A DNA stretch of 64,000 nucleotides, taken from an uncultured Hoeflea sp. (GTDB taxonomy: Bacteria > Pseudomonadota > Alphaproteobacteria > Rhizobiales > Rhizobiaceae). Positions within the stretch are counted from its first letter, which is position 1. Every line of letters starts with the position of its first letter. The notes under the pieces are model-generated. The model worked only from the letters and a program-made list of their open reading frames with translations. It did not search any database and had not been told where the DNA came from. The position numbers and the translations under genes were made by a program. The stretch spans positions 310,001 to 374,000 of the forward strand of contig NZ_CANMVK010000003.1 in NCBI RefSeq assembly GCF_947501405.1, written 5' to 3'. Positions 59,540-64,000 of the stretch are shown here, one piece after another.

Positions 59540-59657
59540 ATCGGGCCAATAACGGCACAAAGCTTGGCATTTGCACGGTCGCGCAACCGGGAAATCAGGG
59601 TCGTCCAGATCGAATGGCTGATTGATCTTCGGCCGCTCATTGGCTATTGGCGGGGGC

Positions 59658-60308
59658 ATGTCGACATTTCCGACCAAGCTTCTTGAAGGCTATCAGACAT
59701 TCATGGGCGGCCGTTATACCGCCGAGCGCGAGCGCTACCGGGACCTGGCCGAGGCCGGGCAGGAACCGCATACGCTGGTGATCGCCTGTTGCGATTCGCG
59801 CGCAGCACCCGAGACCATTTTCAATTGCGGCCCCGGCGAGATGTTCGTAGTCCGCAATGTTGCCAATCTGGTGCCGCCCTATGCGCCCGATGGCAGTTTT
59901 CATGCCACCTCGGCTGCGCTCGAGTATGCGGTTCAGTCTCTCCGGATCCGGCAGATCGTCGTGCTTGGCCACGGCCGTTGCGGCGGCATCAAGGCGGCGC
60001 TCGATTCCAATGCCGCGCCGCTGTCGCCGGGCGATTTCATCGGTCAGTGGATGGGATTGCTCAAGCCGGCGGCACAGCAGATTCAGGACAGTCTGCTTTT
60101 GACCAGCGGCGAGCGGCAGTTTGCACTCGAGCATATTTCGATCCGCAATTCGATCGTCAATCTGCGCAGCTTTCCTTGCGTCAAGATACTCGAAGAGCGC
60201 GGCAAGCTGGCGATTCACGGCGCCTGGTTCGACATCTCAACCGGTGAGTTGTGGGTGATGGATCCTGCGAGTGGAGATTTTGCCCGGCCGGAGCCGCTGT
60301 CTGCTTGA
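59658..60308 (+). CDS. Beta-carbonic anhydrase
   Basis: A 216-residue zinc enzyme hydrating CO2. Zinc ligands are C45 (in CCDSR), H105 and C108 (in GHGRCGG), with the catalytic Asp-Arg dyad D46-R48. VRNVANLVPPY is the conserved active-site strand. ATG 59658 with GGGGG upstream is preferred to an upstream ATG at 59622. It probably supplies bicarbonate for carboxylases. Confidence 0.95.
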   Translation: MSTFPTKLLEGYQTFMGGRYTAERERYRDLAEAGQEPHTLVIACCDSRAAPETIFNCGPGEMFVVRNVANLVPPYAPDGSFHATSAALEYAVQSLRIRQIVVLGHGRCGGIKAALDSNAAPLSPGDFIGQWMGLLKPAAQQIQDSLLLTSGERQFALEHISIRNSIVNLRSFPCVKILEERGKLAIHGAWFDISTGELWVMDPASGDFARPEPLSA

Positions 60309-60377
60309 CACTTGGTGCTGATCAACGGTTCCATGGTGCCGACCGTGCACTTTTGTGCGGCTATCCGGAGCCCGATC

Positions 60378-60824
60378 ATGAACTTCGCATCCCCGCTGTC
60401 AGGAATTCTTGCCCGTACTGTGGGCCTCGCGCTGATTGCGGCTCTGGCCATTGCTCCGTCCTCGGTGCAGGCCAGCGAGGCCCTGCTTGAGCGCTGGTAT
60501 GCGGCGCTGTTTGCCGTTGACCGGCCGGCGATTGAAGCGCTGCTCGACGAGCGGGCGGTAATCGAGCTTGAAGATCTCGGGGTAACCCAGACCAAGGCGG
60601 AGTTTATTACGGCGCTGGACGAATGGGAGGTGATTGCCGGGGATGCAAATCTCGCCTGGCAGCTTGATCCGGAAGCAGAGGCCAGCGATATCCAGGCGAC
60701 CGCTCTTGTCTGCTACCGGTTTACCGACAATGAATTGATGATCCGGGAGATCTTCAACTTCGAAAACGCCCTGATCGTCCGCAGCGTTCAGACCACCATT
60801 GGTGAAAGCTGCGACGATTTCTGA
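60378..60824 (+). CDS. Predicted secreted protein, NTF2/SnoaL-like
   Basis: A 148-residue protein with a signal peptide (LARTVGLALIAALAIAPSSVQA, mature from about residue 33). The mature part (ALLERWYAALFAVDRPAIEAL, then KAEFITALDEWE) resembles the cone-shaped NTF2-like fold in which a helix pair precedes beta strands; two Cys (VCYRF and ESCDDF) could be disulphide bonded. GGAG lies 8 bases upstream of ATG 60378. No specific function can be assigned. Confidence 0.7.
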   Translation: MNFASPLSGILARTVGLALIAALAIAPSSVQASEALLERWYAALFAVDRPAIEALLDERAVIELEDLGVTQTKAEFITALDEWEVIAGDANLAWQLDPEAEASDIQATALVCYRFTDNELMIREIFNFENALIVRSVQTTIGESCDDF

Positions 60825-60987
60825 TCTCTGGTCGATCCCATCGAACCTCCAACTCAGATGATCCGACAATGGGATTGCCGCTGGTCAGTCCTGAGGAATG
60901 CGGTCAGGCAAAAGATGGATGGAACTGGCAGCGCCCTGTTCGAAAGAACGCCGCCAACAACCATTGCTGATCAGAGCCTTGCAGCGA

Positions 60988-61806
60988 TCAGCTGTCGATC
61001 GCGGCGCCGATTTTGGCGATCGCTTTCTGATAGACGCCGGCTGCGTTCCATCCCCTGATCGCACGGAAATTGCCCTGGCCCGGCTGATAGCCGGCACCGC
61101 GCCGCCAACCGTGGCCGCGGAGGAAATTGGCGGTCGAGGCCAGCGCGTCGGCGGAAGATTTGAGGTTGATTCTGCCGTTGCGGTCGCCGTCCACGCCGAA
61201 GCGGATCACATTGGCGGGCAGAAACTGGGTCTGGCCGATCTCACCATGGGCCGCGCCCTTGAAATCGGGGCTGATCCAGCCGCGCTGGATAAGCTGAAGC
61301 TGCGCATAGAGCTGTTCGGTGAAAAAGGCCGAGCGGCGGCAATCATAGGCCAGCGTGGCCACCGCCGACATGGTGTGCTGATTGCCGGTAAAACGTCCGA
61401 AGCCCGATTCCATGCCCCAGATCGCGATCAACGGGCCGGCGGGCACGCCGTATTTCTTTTCAAGGGCGGTAAACAGCCGTGCGTTCTTCTTCTTCAGCCG
61501 CTTGCCTTGCGAGATGATGGTGTTGGCGCCACGCTTTTTCATGAACTGGTCGAAGGAAAGCTTGAAGCTGCGCTGATTGCGATCAAGAGAAATGGTCTTC
61601 TTGGCGTAGCGGACATTCTTGAACGCCTTGTCGATGGTTCGTTGTGAAATGCCCGCCCGTGCCGCTTCTTTCTTGAACTGGGTCACCCAGGCGGAAAAGC
61701 CGCTGGCGTTGTTGCCGCATTTGGCTGCCTGCGCGGGCGTGCTCAAGCTCATGGCGATGAGCGCCGCGGCGCCCCAAAGCGTCAGTTTTCCAACCTTGTT
61801 ATGCAT
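60988..61806 (-). CDS. Lytic murein transglycosylase (MltB/SLT_2 family)
   Basis: A 272-residue secreted enzyme. Signal peptide to about residue 28 (AALIAMSLSTPAQA), then the SLT_2 domain: FSAWVTQFKKEAARAGIS, IAIWGMESGFGRF with catalytic Glu133, and GEIGQTQFLPANVIRFGVD. It cleaves peptidoglycan glycan strands to 1,6-anhydromuropeptides. No C-terminal peptidoglycan-binding domain is present. The start at 61806 directly precedes the signal peptide and has GAGGGA upstream. Confidence 0.92.
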   Translation of the reverse strand: MHNKVGKLTLWGAAALIAMSLSTPAQAAKCGNNASGFSAWVTQFKKEAARAGISQRTIDKAFKNVRYAKKTISLDRNQRSFKLSFDQFMKKRGANTIISQGKRLKKKNARLFTALEKKYGVPAGPLIAIWGMESGFGRFTGNQHTMSAVATLAYDCRRSAFFTEQLYAQLQLIQRGWISPDFKGAAHGEIGQTQFLPANVIRFGVDGDRNGRINLKSSADALASTANFLRGHGWRRGAGYQPGQGNFRAIRGWNAAGVYQKAIAKIGAAIDS

Positions 61807-61901
61807 GCGTTCTGTCCCTCGCGTGACGTAAAACCGGCCCAGCGCGGACATTGCCAGCGATTCGGCCAAAAGTCACGGGCCGGGCCAATCGCGGGCACGC
61901 G

Positions 61902-61936
61902 AAAAAGACCCGCCATTGTTGGCGCAATGGCGGGTC
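61902..61936 (-). terminator. Rho-independent terminator of asd
   Basis: On the minus strand GACCCGCCATT and AATGGCGGGTC form an 11-bp perfect stem with an 8-base loop (61907-61917 with 61926-61936), followed by TTTTT (61906-61902). Confidence 0.93.
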
Positions 61937-61981
61937 GGGTCGAAATGTTTATGGCGAGGAAGCGTCTTGCTGCCGGCCGGA

Positions 61982-63013
61982 TCAGGCGGCGACGCGCGGC
62001 GAAATCAGCCGCCGGTTGATCAGCAGTTCGGCGATCTGGATGGTGTTGAGTGCGGCACCCTTGCGCAAATTGTCCGACACCACCCAGATATTGAGGCCGT
62101 TTTCAACGGTGGCGTCTTCGCGAATGCGAGATATGAAAGTGGCATCCTCGCCGGCGCTTTCATAAGGCGTGATGTAGCCGCCGTCCTCGTGCTTGTCGAT
62201 GACCTGGCAGCCCGGCGCATCGCGCAGGATGTTGCGGGCTTCCTCGGCACTGATTTCGCTTTCGAATTCGATGTTGACCGATTCCGAATGACCGATGAAC
62301 ACCGGCACGCGCACGGCGGTGCAGGTGACCTTGATCTTGGGATCGAGCATCTTCTTGGTCTCGGCCAGCACCTTCCATTCTTCCTTGGTGTATCCGTCTT
62401 CCATGAAGGAATCGATGTGCGGGATCACGTTGAAAGCGATCCGCTTGGTGAATTTCTGGCTGCTGATCGGATCGGCGACGAAAACGGCCCGGGTCTGGTT
62501 GAACAGCTCATCCATGCCATCCTTGCCGGCACCAGAGACCGACTGATAGGTTGACACCACCAGACGCTTGATTTTGGCGTGATCATGGAGCGGCTTGAGC
62601 GCCACAACCAGCTGTGCGGTCGAGCAGTTCGGATTGGCGATGATGTTGCGCTTGGTGTAGCCCGAAATCGCATCGGGGTTCACTTCCGGCACGATCAGCG
62701 GCACGTCGGCGTCGTAGCGCCAGGCCGAGGAATTGTCGATGACGACGCAGCCTTGGGCGCCGATTTTGGGCGACCATGTCTTGCTCACGGAGCCGCCGGC
62801 GGACATCAGGCAGATATCAGTGCCGGAAAAGTCGTAGGTTTCGAGGTTCTTGACCTTCAGCGTCTTGTCACCGAACGACACCTCGGTGCCGACGGAACGG
62901 CTCGATGCGAGGGCTACGACTTCGCTGACAGGAAAGTCGCGTTCGGACAGGATGTTGAGCATTTCGCGGCCGACATTGCCCGTCGCCCCGGCGATAGCGA
63001 TTTTGAAACCCAT
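61982..63013 (-). CDS. asd: Aspartate-semialdehyde dehydrogenase
   Basis: A 343-residue NADP-dependent enzyme of lysine, threonine and methionine synthesis. AGATGNVGREML near residues 8-19 binds NADP; the catalytic Cys130 is in IIANPNCSTAQLV; PVFIGHSESV holds the substrate-binding His region. Length is typical (340-345). The 204-base upstream stretch separates it from the ClbS-like gene and shows no clear riboswitch. Confidence 0.97.
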   Translation of the reverse strand: MGFKIAIAGATGNVGREMLNILSERDFPVSEVVALASSRSVGTEVSFGDKTLKVKNLETYDFSGTDICLMSAGGSVSKTWSPKIGAQGCVVIDNSSAWRYDADVPLIVPEVNPDAISGYTKRNIIANPNCSTAQLVVALKPLHDHAKIKRLVVSTYQSVSGAGKDGMDELFNQTRAVFVADPISSQKFTKRIAFNVIPHIDSFMEDGYTKEEWKVLAETKKMLDPKIKVTCTAVRVPVFIGHSESVNIEFESEISAEEARNILRDAPGCQVIDKHEDGGYITPYESAGEDATFISRIREDATVENGLNIWVVSDNLRKGAALNTIQIAELLINRRLISPRVAA

Positions 63014-63217
63014 GGTTCCCGTGCTCCTCTCTCCCCTCGTTAGCGGTCAAGCGCCACTCTTCCCGCCCCGGGGAGAGTGAGGGGCGGAACGGGTCAGATC
63101 GTGGTTTTGGTTTTGATCATAGTGCGCATGGTGGCGGTGTTTTGATGCAAGCGCCGGCAAATGTCAATTCACCAAGGGGTCGGACTTTTGACCCACCCGC
63201 AACCTCGCTGCCGTGGC

Positions 63218-63715
63218 TCAGCGCTTGCGGGATTTCAAGGTCTTGCGGATGTACTTTCCAGCCGAGCGGTAGTGGCTGGCTCCGGCGGCCTCCGCCCAGC
63301 GTCCGGTGGTCCAGTGGTTCTCGCCGCCCTTCATCGGGCCGCCATAGAGCTCGGCATCCGAAAGCGCCGACAGGAATCTCGTCAAACGATGGTGGTTTTC
63401 ATAAAGCATCTCGCGGGTGTCATCCCAGGTCAGGTTTTTCTGGGCTGCGCGAAGATCGGCATTGTAGGCCTTTAACTGGTTCCACTTGTATCCCGGTGCG
63501 GGGAAGGCCACCTGTTTTCCCGCCTGCCCGTCGGCATACCAGCCCAATAAAAGTTCGATCCAGTGTGCGCGATGGCCAATCACATCCTTGATCGAAGTAT
63601 CGTCGTCATCCGGCATCAGTGCGTCGGTTTCGGACAGATCGGCGATCAGGCGCGTAAGCTTGGCATATTCCCGGTCTGTTGCCGTCAGCAACTCTGTTTT
63701 GGTGGTGGCGGGCAT
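63218..63715 (-). CDS. ClbS/DfsB family four-helix bundle protein (formerly DUF1706)
   Basis: A 165-residue DinB-like four-helix protein. TKTELLTATDREYAKLTRLI, SIKDVIGHRAHWIELLLGWY with a conserved Asp-His pair, FPAPGYKWNQLKAYN, and the C-terminal HYRSAGKYIRK match the ClbS/DfsB group. ClbS of colibactin producers opens the cyclopropane warhead; most family members in other bacteria are uncharacterised, so only the family is assigned. Confidence 0.85.
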   Translation of the reverse strand: MPATTKTELLTATDREYAKLTRLIADLSETDALMPDDDDTSIKDVIGHRAHWIELLLGWYADGQAGKQVAFPAPGYKWNQLKAYNADLRAAQKNLTWDDTREMLYENHHRLTRFLSALSDAELYGGPMKGGENHWTTGRWAEAAGASHYRSAGKYIRKTLKSRKR

Positions 63716-63914
63716 GACGGATCTCCCTTTTCATCGCTGGCGGGCTCAAACACATTGGCGCAGCCGATTGTTCGAGATGTTTGCGATCCCGGCCATGATC
63801 CGCATCAAGGCTCGGGACTGAGTGGGTGGCTGCGCCTTTTCTTTTGCCGGCAACCTGCCAATATCGAGTTTTGAGAAGCCGGGTGCCAGCGCGCCCCACG
63901 GAGTAAGTAAGCCC

Positions 63915-64000
63915 ATGACTGATTTTCTGCTTCTGGCGTTTGTCTTTCTTGTCGCCGGCGTGGTGTCGGTTCCCATTGCCACCCGTCTGGGGCTGGGTTC
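63915..64000 (+). CDS. CPA2-family monovalent cation:proton antiporter, N-terminal fragment
   Basis: Only 28 complete codons are inside the window. MTDFLLLAFVFLVAGVVSVP followed by IATRLGLGS is the first membrane helix and start of the Kef-type (CPA2) antiporter/K+ efflux fold. GGAG lies 12 bases upstream of the ATG. The gene runs past the right edge. Confidence 0.7.
   Translation, partial: MTDFLLLAFVFLVAGVVSVPIATRLGLG

Overview
The window is 64 kb of chromosome from an alphaproteobacterium, most likely a member of the Rhizobiales (Hyphomicrobiales) near Hoeflea, Rhizobium or Phyllobacteriaceae. This is inferred from high GC, dense gene packing with many 4-base ATGA overlaps, the origin-side order hemE-hemJ-rho-mnmE-mnmG-rsmG-parA-parB, a TrcR (DUF1013) regulator, a 180-kDa-type NAD-glutamate dehydrogenase and a DUF1674 protein. 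There are no insertion sequences, phage genes, CRISPR arrays, tRNAs or rRNAs. The genus is a guess; the order-level call is fairly secure.

Layout. 0-2.1 kb: end of an aldo/keto reductase gene, then slyX, a thioesterase and an iron-type alcohol dehydrogenase on the minus strand. 2.2-15.5 kb: a nucleoside uptake and salvage block. A two-domain ABC ATPase and two permeases import nucleosides; cdd, punA, deoC, a two-domain aldehyde dehydrogenase and deoA follow on the plus strand, and upp, add and deoB lie on the minus strand. Together they deaminate and phosphorolyse nucleosides, isomerise and cleave deoxyribose phosphate, and probably oxidise the resulting acetaldehyde to acetate. 15.7-18.6 kb: an orphan PhnD-like binding protein and three Tad-pilus-type genes. 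18.7-22.3 kb: minus-strand housekeeping genes dnaQ, coaE, aroE, maf and the PEP synthase regulator.

22.3-22.7 kb: a gene-free stretch with DnaA-box-like sequences next to hemE, the likely chromosome origin. Genes run leftward to its left and rightward to its right. 22.7-31.6 kb: hemE, hemJ, rho, mnmE, mnmG, rsmG, parA, parB, with five parS centromere sites scattered from 24.35 to 29.3 kb. 31.7-35.9 kb: holA, lptE, leuS on the minus strand.

36-43.1 kb: yggS, a 0.5-kb gene-free stretch with several inverted repeats, prpE, an SDR oxidoreductase, trcR and acs. 43.1-43.6 kb: an apparently independent small transcription unit with a 21-codon reading frame, a 14-nt perfect complement to the 16S rRNA 3' end as ribosome-binding site, and a strong terminator. 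This is the most unusual object in the window. 43.6-64 kb: nuclease, DUF1674 protein, htpX, rsmB, a heparinase-family protein, purH, an MFS transporter, NAD-GDH, an AhpD-like peroxidase, a small membrane protein, pyridoxal kinase, DUF429 protein, carbonic anhydrase, a secreted small protein, a lytic transglycosylase, asd, a ClbS/DfsB-type protein and the start of a CPA2 cation/proton antiporter.
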